Assembly: GCA_947499155.1 (NCBI GenBank) | Contig: CANMND010000002.1 | Span: forward strand, 1 to 64,000 | DNA: 64,000 nucleotides | From: an uncultured Sphingomonadales bacterium | Lineage (GTDB): Bacteria > Pseudomonadota > Alphaproteobacteria > Sphingomonadales > Rhodothalassiaceae | Direction: 5' to 3' | Part shown: one piece after another, positions 50,478 to 59,371 of the stretch | Numbering within the stretch: position 1 is the stretch's first letter | Layout: the number at the start of each line of letters is the position of its first letter | Notes under the pieces: model-generated | Seen by the model: the letters and a program-made list of their open reading frames with translations, nothing else | What the model was told of the DNA's origin: nothing | Database searches by the model: none | Position numbers and translations under genes: made by a program

Positions 50478-51680
50478 ATGCGTGACGCCTTTATTTGTGG
50501 TTATGCCAGAACGGCTATCGGACGTTTTGGCGGGGCCTTGTCTTCCGTAAGGACGGATGATCTGGCCACAGTCCCGATTACAGCCCTGATGGAGCGTCAT
50601 AGCTCAGTTGATTGGGGTGCTCTTGAAGATGTGATCCTGGGCTGCACCAATCAGGCGGGCGAAGACAATCGCAATGTTGCCCGTATGGCAGCTTTGTTAT
50701 CTGGCCTGGGTGAGGGCGCTGCGGGTCAGACTGTCAACCGTCTGTGCGGCTCTGGAATAGAGGCTGTGGCGTCTGCGGCTCGTGCTATACGCTGTGGTGA
50801 GGGCGACCTGTTTATTGCGGGTGGGGTCGAATCCATGAGCAGGGCACCCTATATCATGCCCAAGCCTGAGAGCGCTTTTTCGCGCCGGGCTGAGATTTAT
50901 GACAGCACCATCGGCTGGCGTTTCGTCAATCCGAAAATGGCTGACCTTTGGGGGATCGACTCCATGGGAGATACAGCGGAAAATCTGGTGGACAGTCACA
51001 AGATTTCCCGTGAGGATCAGGATGCGTTCGCGTTTCGCAGCCAGCAGAAAGCAAAAGCGGCGCAGGAAAGTGGACGTCTTGCTCTTGAGATTGTGCCGGT
51101 TGCGGTGAAAGCCCGCAAATCAAGCCATCAGGTGCTGGAAGACGAGCACCCACGTCCTGATACAAGCCTTGAAACGCTGGCAGCCCTGAGACCCGCCTTC
51201 AGAAAAGAAGGCAGTGTCACGGCCGGTAATAGCGCCGGGGTAAACGACGGTGCTGCAGCCTTGATCATCGCAAGCAAGGAAGCAGCCATACGTCATGGCC
51301 TGACACCAATTGCCCGCATCATGGGAGCGTCCGTTGCAGGCGTCGAGCCGCGTATCATGGGCATAGGTCCCGTTCCAGCGACACGCCGTTTACTTGATCG
51401 GCTTGGTCTGGCTATGGATGCCATAGATGTTCTGGAGCTGAACGAAGCATTTGCAGCACAGGCACTGGCGGTACAACGATCCCTTGGGCTTGATGATGAC
51501 GATCCGCGGATCAATCCCAATGGTGGTGCCATCGCTCTGGGCCATCCCTTGGGGATGAGTGGCGCCCGATTGGCAGGCAGTCTTGCCATGGAACTGCAGC
51601 AGACAAACAAGACTTATGGCCTTGCCACCATGTGCGTTGGTGTGGGCCAAGGAGTTGCACTTGCGCTTGAACGGGTGTGA
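50478..51680 (+). CDS. Acetyl-CoA acyltransferase (thiolase, PcaF-like)
   Basis: A 400-residue thiolase. The acyl-accepting cysteine is Cys90 in TVNRLCGSGIEAV. The second half has AFAAQALAVQRSLG, NPNGGAIALGHPLGMSGARL with the catalytic His, and the base cysteine in MCVGVGQGVAL. The sequence tone is that of 3-oxoadipyl-CoA thiolases, but acetoacetyl-CoA and longer chains are possible. GGAGGA lies 7 bases before ATG 50478. With gcdH it would finish degradation to acetyl-CoA. Confidence 0.93.
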   Translation: MRDAFICGYARTAIGRFGGALSSVRTDDLATVPITALMERHSSVDWGALEDVILGCTNQAGEDNRNVARMAALLSGLGEGAAGQTVNRLCGSGIEAVASAARAIRCGEGDLFIAGGVESMSRAPYIMPKPESAFSRRAEIYDSTIGWRFVNPKMADLWGIDSMGDTAENLVDSHKISREDQDAFAFRSQQKAKAAQESGRLALEIVPVAVKARKSSHQVLEDEHPRPDTSLETLAALRPAFRKEGSVTAGNSAGVNDGAAALIIASKEAAIRHGLTPIARIMGASVAGVEPRIMGIGPVPATRRLLDRLGLAMDAIDVLELNEAFAAQALAVQRSLGLDDDDPRINPNGGAIALGHPLGMSGARLAGSLAMELQQTNKTYGLATMCVGVGQGVALALERV

Positions 51681-51741
51681 CTGTGTGAGCACATACTGTG
51701 GAAGGTGCCGTTATTCCGGCCTGGGGCTTTTTTGGCAATAT

Positions 51742-51756
51742 GCTTTAACTTTAAAA
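51742..51756. promoter_or_regulatory. Operator-like dyad, cyclase-iorAB promoter (site E)
   Basis: GCTTTAACTTTAAAA, arms TTTA and TAAA, matches GYTTTA-N2-TYTAAAR, 91-105 bases before the cyclase start. Confidence 0.5.
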
Positions 51757-51846
51757 TTGCTTGTCCCCGTCACTTGCAGTTAGGCTGCAGACAAGAGCGA
51801 AAATTTCGCCTTAATAACTAAGCACCACCTGTTATGGGAGAGACAT

Positions 51847-52632
51847 GTGTCCAATGCTATTTTGACAAATCTGGTGACGGCTCTGGCTGGTAAAAGCATC
51901 AAGGTCGTTGATTTGACCCAGCCGCTTCATCCGAAAACACCAATCCTGGCTCTGCCGGAAGAATTTGCTTCGTCTCCTGGTTTCAGCATTGAAACGATCA
52001 GTGAATATGATGATCGCGGCCCTGCCTGGTACTGGAACAAATTTGCCTGCGGTGAACATACAGGCACCCATTTCGATGCGCCTATTCACTGGGTTACCGG
52101 CAAGGACCATGAAAATAACGCCACAGATACCATTCCTGTAGAGCGTTTCATCGGGCCTGCCTATGTGATTGATATCGTCGCAGAAGTGGAGAAAGACGAA
52201 GATTTCCTGCTCACACCTGCCTATATTGAGAACTGGGAAAAGACTCACGGAAAGATTGCCAAAGATTCGTGGGTTCTGGTGCGCTCTGGCTGGTCGAAAC
52301 GTAAAGATCCGAAAGAGTTTCTTAATGCGCGTGAGGATGGTTCTCACAGCCCGGGCTTTCATCCTGATGCCCCGACATTCCTTGCTGAACAGAGGGATGT
52401 CCTGGGTATCGGTGTTGAAACAGTCGGAACAGATGCAGGCCAGGCACATACCCTTGATCCCATGTTCCCTTGTCACGCCCTGATGCACGGTGCCAACAAG
52501 TTTGGATTGGCCAGCTTGACAAATCTTGATCAGTTGCCGCCAACCGGGGCAGTGGTTATCGCGCCACCCCTTAAAATTGTGCGTGGATCAGGCTCCCCCT
52601 TGCGGGTTCTGGCACTGGTCCCAAGTGCGTAA
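51847..52632 (+). CDS. Cyclase family metal-dependent hydrolase, isatin hydrolase-like
   Basis: A 261-residue member of the kynurenine formamidase/isatin hydrolase superfamily. The metal motif HxGTHxDxPxH is HTGTHFDAPIH near residues 74-84. The length (KynB formamidases are about 210), the PILALPEEFA start, the ISEYDDRGPAWYWNKFACGEH strand and the end GLASLTNLDQLPPTGAVVIAPPLKIVRGSGSPLR agree best, from memory, with isatin hydrolase of Labrenzia, which opens isatin to isatinate with Mn2+. N-formylkynurenine hydrolysis is the main alternative. The start is GTG 51847 with GGGAGAG upstream. It leads the operon with iorA and iorB. Confidence 0.85.
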   Translation: MSNAILTNLVTALAGKSIKVVDLTQPLHPKTPILALPEEFASSPGFSIETISEYDDRGPAWYWNKFACGEHTGTHFDAPIHWVTGKDHENNATDTIPVERFIGPAYVIDIVAEVEKDEDFLLTPAYIENWEKTHGKIAKDSWVLVRSGWSKRKDPKEFLNAREDGSHSPGFHPDAPTFLAEQRDVLGIGVETVGTDAGQAHTLDPMFPCHALMHGANKFGLASLTNLDQLPPTGAVVIAPPLKIVRGSGSPLRVLALVPSA

Positions 52633-52659
52633 GCTACACTATTAAACGAGGTACAGGTC

Positions 52660-54804
52660 ATGGCAGAACGTTCATTTGCTAAAGAAGTGGAAACCCTGCG
52701 CGTTGGTGCGGGTGAGGAGTTTCATGGCGAAGGCATTCTTGCCGTGACCAAAGCCTTGCTACAATCCGGTATCGCTTATGTCGGCGGCTATCAGGGAGCA
52801 CCCATATCTCATCTTATGGATGTGTTGGCAGATGCAGAATCCTTGATGAGCGAACTGGATATCCATTTCGAAGCCAGCGCCTCAGAAGCAAGTGCGGCCG
52901 CCATGCTGGCTGCGTCTGTTAACTACCCATTGCGCGGCGCCGTCACGTGGAAGTCCACGGTCGGCACCAATGTTGCCTCTGATGCGCTTGCCAATGTGGC
53001 GTCCGGTGGCGTTACGGGTGGGGCGCTGGTTATCCTCGGCGAAGACTATGGCGAAGGGTCTTCGATCATGCAGGAACGCAGCCATGCGTTTGCCATGAAG
53101 TCCCAGATGTGGCTTTTGGACCCACGCCCCAATCTGACCAGTATTGTGAATGCAGTGGAGCAGGGCTTTGAACTGTCTGAGGCATCCAATACGCCGGTCA
53201 TGCTGGAGCTTAGGATCAGGGCTTGTCACGTCTATGGAAGCTTTACCGCAAAAGATAACAAGCGACCCGAATTCCGCCTGCGTGACGCTATGGAAAACCC
53301 GGTGCGAGACACAAACCGTATTGTCTTGCCACCAGCCAACTATGCCCATGAGCACGAAAAGATTAATAAGCGCTGGCCCGCAGCTATCGACTATATCAAA
53401 AAGAACCGCTTGAACGAGTTTCTGGGCGCTGAAGAGGGTGAAATTGGAATTGTCGTTCAAGGCGGACTTTATAACACCCTGATCCGGGCGCTTGAGATTC
53501 AGGGCCTGTCGGACAGCTTTGGTAATGCCAAAGTGCCGATTTATGTTCTGAACGTCACCTATCCATTGGTGGATGACGAACTGGTCGGTTTTTGCGCTGA
53601 TAAACGTGCAGTGTTGCTGGTGGAAGAAGGCCAGCCTGATTATATCGAACAGGCCGTCAATACCATTCTCCGTAAGCGCGACCTTCAAACCCGCATCGTC
53701 GGTAAAGACGTGTTACCCCTGGCTGGTGAATATACCGGTGAAGTCATGCGTCGTGGCATTGCCGAATTCATGGCGACTTATGGCGGTGAACTGGCACCCG
53801 GTCCGCGTGGTCATAATGTTCCGGCAGAAAGTGAGTCGGCCCCTGAAGAACTGGCCGAAATTCTGCCGCCTCGTCCTGCAGGCTTTTGTACTGGTTGTCC
53901 TGAACGTCCGATCTTTTCCGCCATGAAAATGCTGGAACACGAGATGGGGCCATTCCATGTATCCTGCGACATTGGCTGTCATCTGTTTTCAATTCTGCCC
54001 CCTTTTAATATCGGCAATACCACAATGGGTTATGGCCTTGGTTGGGCAGGAGCTTCCGCTTTCAACACGGAATCCGACAAGCGCACCATTTCCATTATGG
54101 GGGATGGCGGATTCTGGCATAATGGCCTGACGAGTGGCGTTGGCAATGCGGTGTTCAACAAGAACGATAATGTGCTTGTGATCATCGACAACAATTATGC
54201 AGCAGCGACGGGCGGACAGGATATCCTGTCCAGCCGGGCTGAGCGTGAGACCAAAGCCACCGGCCACAGTATTCAAAGGGCAGTCGCGGGTGTGGGTGTC
54301 TCATGGATGCGAACCGTATCAAGCTATGATGTGGAGCTGATGCGCACTACATTGCGTGATGCGCTTACCACCCCCATCAAAGGGCCTAAGGTGATCATAG
54401 CGGAAGGCGAGTGCATGCTTAACCGCCAACGCCGTGAGAAACCTATCAAATCCAAGATGGTAAGAGACGGCAAGCGGGTGGTCAGGCAGCGTTTCGGTAT
54501 TGATCCTGATACCTGCACCGGTGACCATAGCTGTATTCGGCTGTCTGGTTGTCCGTCCCTTACTATTCAGGAAAATCCTGATCCATTACGGGAAGATCCG
54601 ATTGCCTATGTGGACAATAGCTGTGTCGGTTGTGGTCTTTGCGGAGAAGTGGCCCATGCCGCTGTTTTGTGCCCAAGCTTTTACCGCGCTGATGTTATTC
54701 AAAACCCAAATGTCCGGGACAGGCTTTCTGCCAAAATTCATGGTGCGGTGATTGGCTGGATGCAAAAACGTATGGAGCGCACCCGTTCTCGCCATGCTTT
54801 CTGA
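52660..54804 (+). CDS. iorA: Indolepyruvate ferredoxin oxidoreductase-type 2-oxoacid oxidoreductase, subunit A
   Basis: A 714-residue thiamine-diphosphate enzyme. The N-terminal pyrimidine domain runs from GEGILAVTKALLQSGIAYVGGYQGAPISHLMD. The ThDP motif GDGGFWHNG...NNYAAATGG lies at about 482-515. A ferredoxin-like tail has C655-X2-C658-X2-C661-X9-C671 and a first cluster site C619-TG-D622-HS-C625-IRLSG-C631 in which the second Cys of archaeal IorA is Asp. It cleaves a 2-oxoacid to acyl-CoA and CO2. Indolepyruvate or phenylpyruvate are the classical substrates; isatinate is my proposal from context. The cyclase gene ends 27 bases upstream. Confidence 0.92.
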   Translation: MAERSFAKEVETLRVGAGEEFHGEGILAVTKALLQSGIAYVGGYQGAPISHLMDVLADAESLMSELDIHFEASASEASAAAMLAASVNYPLRGAVTWKSTVGTNVASDALANVASGGVTGGALVILGEDYGEGSSIMQERSHAFAMKSQMWLLDPRPNLTSIVNAVEQGFELSEASNTPVMLELRIRACHVYGSFTAKDNKRPEFRLRDAMENPVRDTNRIVLPPANYAHEHEKINKRWPAAIDYIKKNRLNEFLGAEEGEIGIVVQGGLYNTLIRALEIQGLSDSFGNAKVPIYVLNVTYPLVDDELVGFCADKRAVLLVEEGQPDYIEQAVNTILRKRDLQTRIVGKDVLPLAGEYTGEVMRRGIAEFMATYGGELAPGPRGHNVPAESESAPEELAEILPPRPAGFCTGCPERPIFSAMKMLEHEMGPFHVSCDIGCHLFSILPPFNIGNTTMGYGLGWAGASAFNTESDKRTISIMGDGGFWHNGLTSGVGNAVFNKNDNVLVIIDNNYAAATGGQDILSSRAERETKATGHSIQRAVAGVGVSWMRTVSSYDVELMRTTLRDALTTPIKGPKVIIAEGECMLNRQRREKPIKSKMVRDGKRVVRQRFGIDPDTCTGDHSCIRLSGCPSLTIQENPDPLREDPIAYVDNSCVGCGLCGEVAHAAVLCPSFYRADVIQNPNVRDRLSAKIHGAVIGWMQKRMERTRSRHAF

Positions 54805-54816
54805 AAGACTTAAGTT

Positions 54817-56358
54817 ATGACCGATAATCCTCGTCCCATTACCCTGGCTGTTGCAGCACTTGGCGGTCAGGGAGGTGGTGTGTTGTCCGGTTGGATTGTT
54901 AAAACCGCCGAAAATTGCGGCTATATTGCGCAATATACGTCTGTTCCTGGTGTTGCCCAGCGGACTGGAGCGACCATTTATTGTATAGAGCTTTTCCCAA
55001 AAGCTGCGGCAGTCAAAGAGGGAAAGCTTCCGGTTCTGGCCCTTACCCCCATGCCTGGGGATGTGGATATTGTTATTGCGGCAGAGCTGATGGAAGCCGG
55101 GCGGGCAGTCAGCCGGGGATTTGTAACGCCTGATGTAACAACGCTGATTACGTCCACACATCGCGAATATGCAATCAGTGAAAAAAGTGCCATGGGTGAT
55201 GGCATTGCCGATGCAGAAGTCGTTCTCAAGGTAGCCAGAGATCGCGCGAAAAGGCTTGTTGCCTATGACATGAAGGCAGCGGCAGAAGCGGCTGGAAGTG
55301 TTATCAGCTCGGCTCTTTTTGGGGCCCTTGCAGGGTCCGGCGCCCTTCCATTTCCGCGATCAGCCTTCGAAGACACCATACGGGCAGGTGGACGCATGGT
55401 TGAAACAAATCTTGCATCCTTTGCTAATAGTTATGAGCGTGCCCAATCAGGCCAAACTGACAGTGACACTGTTGTCAAAGCTGTTGCTTCCACAAAGACT
55501 GTGGAGTCAAAACAGGCCCTGTCAAAGCCGGTTGAAGCGCTTTTGGAGCGGATCAGATCCTCTTTTCCTGCAGCCATTCATCCGACCTTGATTGAAGGCG
55601 CAAGACGGTGTGTAGATTATCAGGATCCGGCCTATGGCCAGTTCTATCTGGATCGGCTGGATTCTGTATTGTCCTTGGATAGCGGTCCCAGAGGCTATGT
55701 ATTGACCGAAACCGTGGCGCGTTATCTGGCTTTGTGGATGTCTTATGAAGACACAATCCGGGTGGCAGATCTCAAAACCCGGGGCAGTCGGTTTGAGAGG
55801 GCGCAAAAAGAAGTGCGGGTCAAACCCGACCAGATCGTCTATCTCACTGAATTTATGCATCCACGGGTCGAGGAAATTGCGGATACCCTGCCAGCCCCGA
55901 TAGGGCGCTATATTATGGCATCACCCCGGTTACAGACGTTTATGGGGCGTTTCACCAAAAAGGGCCGCCATATTCGTACTGCAAAACTATCCGGTTTCCT
56001 GCTTTTGGCTTTTCTTTCATCCTTGCGCCGCATTCGACGTTCTACCTTGCGCTATAAAGTGGAGCAGGCGCGCATCGAGGATTGGCTGGGACGGGTTAAA
56101 AGTCCTGCCGCATCCGATTATGATTTCGCGGTGGAAATTGCGCGTTGCCAGCGTCTGGTAAAGGGCTATGGCGATACACACATGCGCGGCCTTAAAAACT
56201 TCGCCCATTTGATGGATGCCTCGGAAACGCTGGCCGGCCGCAAGGATGCAGCGCGCGTCTTGTCCGGTCTGCGAAATGCGGCTCTGGCTGATGATGTGGG
56301 TGAAACTTTGCAAAAAGAGCTGGAGACCCTCTCATCCAAATCAAAGTCAGTGGCATGA
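54817..56358 (+). CDS. iorB: Indolepyruvate oxidoreductase subunit B with a C-terminal DUF6537-type extension
   Basis: A 513-residue protein. The first about 200 residues are the gamma-type domain of 2-oxoacid oxidoreductases: LAVAALGGQGGGVLSGWIVKTAENCGYIAQYTSVPGVAQRTGATIYCIEL, then VDIVIAAELMEAGRAV. The remaining about 300 residues, absent from archaeal IorB, are helical and basic (GRFTKKGRHIRTAKLSGFLLLAFLSSLRRIRR), as in the extended proteobacterial subunits. The extension may handle electron output in an aerobe. It follows iorA after 12 bases and probably forms the complex with it. Confidence 0.9.
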   Translation: MTDNPRPITLAVAALGGQGGGVLSGWIVKTAENCGYIAQYTSVPGVAQRTGATIYCIELFPKAAAVKEGKLPVLALTPMPGDVDIVIAAELMEAGRAVSRGFVTPDVTTLITSTHREYAISEKSAMGDGIADAEVVLKVARDRAKRLVAYDMKAAAEAAGSVISSALFGALAGSGALPFPRSAFEDTIRAGGRMVETNLASFANSYERAQSGQTDSDTVVKAVASTKTVESKQALSKPVEALLERIRSSFPAAIHPTLIEGARRCVDYQDPAYGQFYLDRLDSVLSLDSGPRGYVLTETVARYLALWMSYEDTIRVADLKTRGSRFERAQKEVRVKPDQIVYLTEFMHPRVEEIADTLPAPIGRYIMASPRLQTFMGRFTKKGRHIRTAKLSGFLLLAFLSSLRRIRRSTLRYKVEQARIEDWLGRVKSPAASDYDFAVEIARCQRLVKGYGDTHMRGLKNFAHLMDASETLAGRKDAARVLSGLRNAALADDVGETLQKELETLSSKSKSVA

Positions 56359-56477
56359 CATATCCCGGCCGGTCTATGGTCGGATTATGTGATAAGTTGA
56401 ACGACCTATAGCCCTAATGGACCATCGACAGATTGGCCCTGTCAGGTTATCGATGAGACAGGGTTAATCATAGTGGC

Positions 56478-57986
56478 GTGAAATTCATGCTCTTTGTCTG
56501 GAGCAAAAAAGCAACCAAACGATGGCTGGTTAACGCTCTTGCGAATGCAGGGGCGTATGAAGGCCTGTCTGCTCCCGCCAGGGCTGAGGCTTTAAGGGCC
56601 GCCCATTCGCAAAAATCCGACGAAAACAGAGTGATTGCCTGGTTCCAGTCCCTGCCTGATGCGCCCTGGTTTATCCAGCAGGGAATAAAGGAAAGACGCC
56701 GTTTTGGCTGGATGATGCTGGTGGCATTTATCCTCGCCCTTATCGCAGGTGGGGCGACTGGCTTGTCTGCCCTGTCTGGTGGCCGGGATGGGGTCGTAAA
56801 TATCATATGGGTCCTAGGCAGTCTTTTGGGTTTGCATATCATTATGCTGGTGGCGTGGATTGTGGCCATTACCCTATTGTCACCTCAGTCTTCCATGCAT
56901 GGTCTTGGTGCCCTGATAATGCGACTGTGGCAAACGATTCATAAAAAGAGTGAGCAATCGAAAACAGCCGCCGCGCGGCAAGCCTTTATTGATATGCTGA
57001 TGGCCGGACCTGGTGGGCGCTGGATGGCGTCTGGTGCAAGTCACAGTCTTTGGACCGGGTACATATTAGGTGCATTCCTGATGTTGGTCGTAGCATTCTC
57101 CGCCCGGCATTATGTCTTCGTCTGGGAGACGACGATCCTGTCAGCCTCTGATTATGGGTATATCTTTGCCTGGCTATCGAAGCCGCTGGATCTTTTAGGC
57201 TTTGTGGTGCCAAGTCCTGCAGATGTGGAAGCAGCAGGATGGCCGGGAGAAATTCTGGACCAGCCGGCCCCGTGGGCGCCCTTCATCCTTGTAGCAGTGT
57301 TGGTTTATGGCCTTCTGCCCCGTGTGATTTTGTCCGTGTTCTGCCTGTATCGTACTCGGCGTGCCCTTGACCGGACAGAAATTGAGCTGGAGCGCCCGGT
57401 CTTTCAGGCTCTGATCCCGCAACTTGCACCTGTAGTACAAAAAACCCGTATCATTGATGATGCGCCAGCGGACAGTATATCAAGCACTGAACGACCCCAG
57501 TGGGATGACGATCACAGCTTGCCCGCGCCAGGTGGACCGGTCGCGATTATGGGGCTTGAATGCGCAGTGCCACTTATGGGCTGGCCTCCTGAACCGGGAA
57601 ATGGGATGGCCAGTGTTACGGATCTTGGTATCCATGACGGGCGGGAAAGTGAACGTGCCGTTGCAGGCAAGGCGCACAGGTTTGTGCGGCTTATCGTGGT
57701 AGTGGATCTGGTTGCGACACCGGACCGTGGGATGGAAGCGGCACTCAAGCGAATATACGCGCATGCAGGTGAAAATCTTGTCGTATTGCTGAGCCGCAAG
57801 GCTGCCTGTCTTGAGCGACTGGGAAGCAGGGACACCAGCACGCGGCTGTCCGATTGGGTTATGACCGCTCATCGCGCTGGATGTACCCTTCATTCCATTG
57901 TCGCCCTTGACCTTGATGGTGATGATGCAGACACACGAGCAGCACTTGCGTGTCTTTATGGAGTGAGGGAGCAGGGCAGACCATGA
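56478..57986 (+). CDS. DUF2868 family membrane protein
   Basis: A 502-residue protein of the DUF2868 family. Four membrane segments are visible: about 75-97, 107-137, 192-214 and a long one near 270-292. The C-terminal half (residues about 350-500) is soluble and Rossmann-like, with GPVAIMGLECAVPLMGWPP and FVRLIVVVDLVATPDRGMEAALKRIYAH. The start GTG 56478 is uncertain; ATG 56487 is possible. The last 4 bases overlap the start of a DUF3482 GTPase gene. This pair recurs in other Proteobacteria. Its function is unknown; I infer a membrane complex driven by the GTPase. Confidence 0.8.
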   Translation: MKFMLFVWSKKATKRWLVNALANAGAYEGLSAPARAEALRAAHSQKSDENRVIAWFQSLPDAPWFIQQGIKERRRFGWMMLVAFILALIAGGATGLSALSGGRDGVVNIIWVLGSLLGLHIIMLVAWIVAITLLSPQSSMHGLGALIMRLWQTIHKKSEQSKTAAARQAFIDMLMAGPGGRWMASGASHSLWTGYILGAFLMLVVAFSARHYVFVWETTILSASDYGYIFAWLSKPLDLLGFVVPSPADVEAAGWPGEILDQPAPWAPFILVAVLVYGLLPRVILSVFCLYRTRRALDRTEIELERPVFQALIPQLAPVVQKTRIIDDAPADSISSTERPQWDDDHSLPAPGGPVAIMGLECAVPLMGWPPEPGNGMASVTDLGIHDGRESERAVAGKAHRFVRLIVVVDLVATPDRGMEAALKRIYAHAGENLVVLLSRKAACLERLGSRDTSTRLSDWVMTAHRAGCTLHSIVALDLDGDDADTRAALACLYGVREQGRP

Positions 57987-59371
57987 CAGATACCCCCCTT
58001 CATATCGCGATTGTGGGTCATACCAATGTGGGCAAGACCAGCCTGATGCGGACATTGACCCGTAGCCGCGATTTTGGCGAGGTGTCGTCCCGTCCTGCCA
58101 CGACGCGACATGTTGAGATGGCAGAGCTGGCTATTGGGGGCGCTCCGGTTCTCCGACTTTACGATACGCCGGGGCTTGAGGATTCAAGCGGCCTTCTTGG
58201 CCATCTCGACCACGTCCGCCAGCGCCAGGGCAATGACTGGTTAGCAGCAATTGACAGTCTGGGGCGGGAAGGCAGTGAAGAAAGCAAATTTGCCCAGGAG
58301 GCCAAGGCGCTTTCCCAGGTACGCCAAGCGGATATTGCGCTTTATGTGATCGATGTACGTGATCAGGTGCGGGCCCGGCACCGGGACGAACTGGAAATTC
58401 TGGGTCGTTGCGCCAAGCCTGTTTTGCCGGTTTTGAATTTCATCAAGGCGCCGGATGCCCGGATGGACGACTGGCGGGAGGCGCTGGCCCGGGTCAATAT
58501 GCACGCCGTTATTACATTTGATACGGTTGTATATGACGAAGCAGACGAACTGGAACTTTACAAAAAGATTGCGATATTGGCGGACAAGGCAGCGCCAGCG
58601 ATCGAGCGCCTGACAGCCGAACTGATGAGCCGTCGCCGTCAACGCCATCTTGCAGCCTCTGGGCTGGTGGCGGACCTGCTGATTGATGTTGCGGCAGCGG
58701 AATATAGCTACAGCCTTGATGATGAAGACGCGCGCCAGCATGTGATAGATACATTGCGTGACAAGGTTAGGACGCGGGAGAAAGAAACTGTGTCAGCCTT
58801 GCTGGCTTTGCTGGAGTTTTCGCCTGATGACTATCGACTAAAGGATTTCCCCATTTCCGAAGGGGCATGGCGTGATGACCTGTTTGACCCTGACATGCTG
58901 GCACGCATGGGCCTGTCAGCGGGGAAAGCGGCGGCAACCGGGGCGGCCGCCGGTGTTGCTGTCGATCTAATGGTGGGTGGCCTTACCTTGGGCGCTGCTG
59001 CTGCAACGGGTGCCACAATCGGCTTTGCAATTGATACAGCCCGCAAACATGGCAGTGCCATTATGAACCGGCTTGGGGGACGTGGGCGCTTGCGGGTTGA
59101 TGATGGGACACTCATTCTTCTGGGCGCACGACAGGTCTGGTTGATCAGCGCTCTGATGAAGCGTGGGCACGGGGCGACAGCACGTCTTGAAGACAAGGAT
59201 AGCCCGGATAAAAAGACTGGTGAGGACCTTCTTGCCATTGCCCGTAAGGCGCGGGGCGAGGCACGCTGGTCACGGATCAATGTCGGGAAGGGTAAAGTGA
59301 ATTCAGGTTCAGCAAGGCTCGTGGACCTGCGCCGTCGCCTGAGAGACAAGATTTCCGACCTTAGTCGCTAG
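57983..59371 (+). CDS. Era/TrmE-like GTPase with DUF3482
   Basis: A 462-residue P-loop GTPase. G1 is GHTNVGKTS (residues about 12-20), the T-rich switch is SSRPATTRHVEM, G3 is DTPGLED, and the G4 position reads NFIKAPD, which is not a clean NKxD, so guanine specificity may be relaxed. The DUF3482 part follows, with a glycine- and alanine-rich hydrophobic hairpin (AGKAAATGAAAGVAVDLMVGGLTLGAAAATGATIGFAID) that could insert in the membrane. It is translationally coupled to the DUF2868 gene by ATGA. The 3' end overlaps the flavoprotein gene by 11 bases. Confidence 0.83.
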   Translation: MTDTPLHIAIVGHTNVGKTSLMRTLTRSRDFGEVSSRPATTRHVEMAELAIGGAPVLRLYDTPGLEDSSGLLGHLDHVRQRQGNDWLAAIDSLGREGSEESKFAQEAKALSQVRQADIALYVIDVRDQVRARHRDELEILGRCAKPVLPVLNFIKAPDARMDDWREALARVNMHAVITFDTVVYDEADELELYKKIAILADKAAPAIERLTAELMSRRRQRHLAASGLVADLLIDVAAAEYSYSLDDEDARQHVIDTLRDKVRTREKETVSALLALLEFSPDDYRLKDFPISEGAWRDDLFDPDMLARMGLSAGKAAATGAAAGVAVDLMVGGLTLGAAAATGATIGFAIDTARKHGSAIMNRLGGRGRLRVDDGTLILLGARQVWLISALMKRGHGATARLEDKDSPDKKTGEDLLAIARKARGEARWSRINVGKGKVNSGSARLVDLRRRLRDKISDLSR

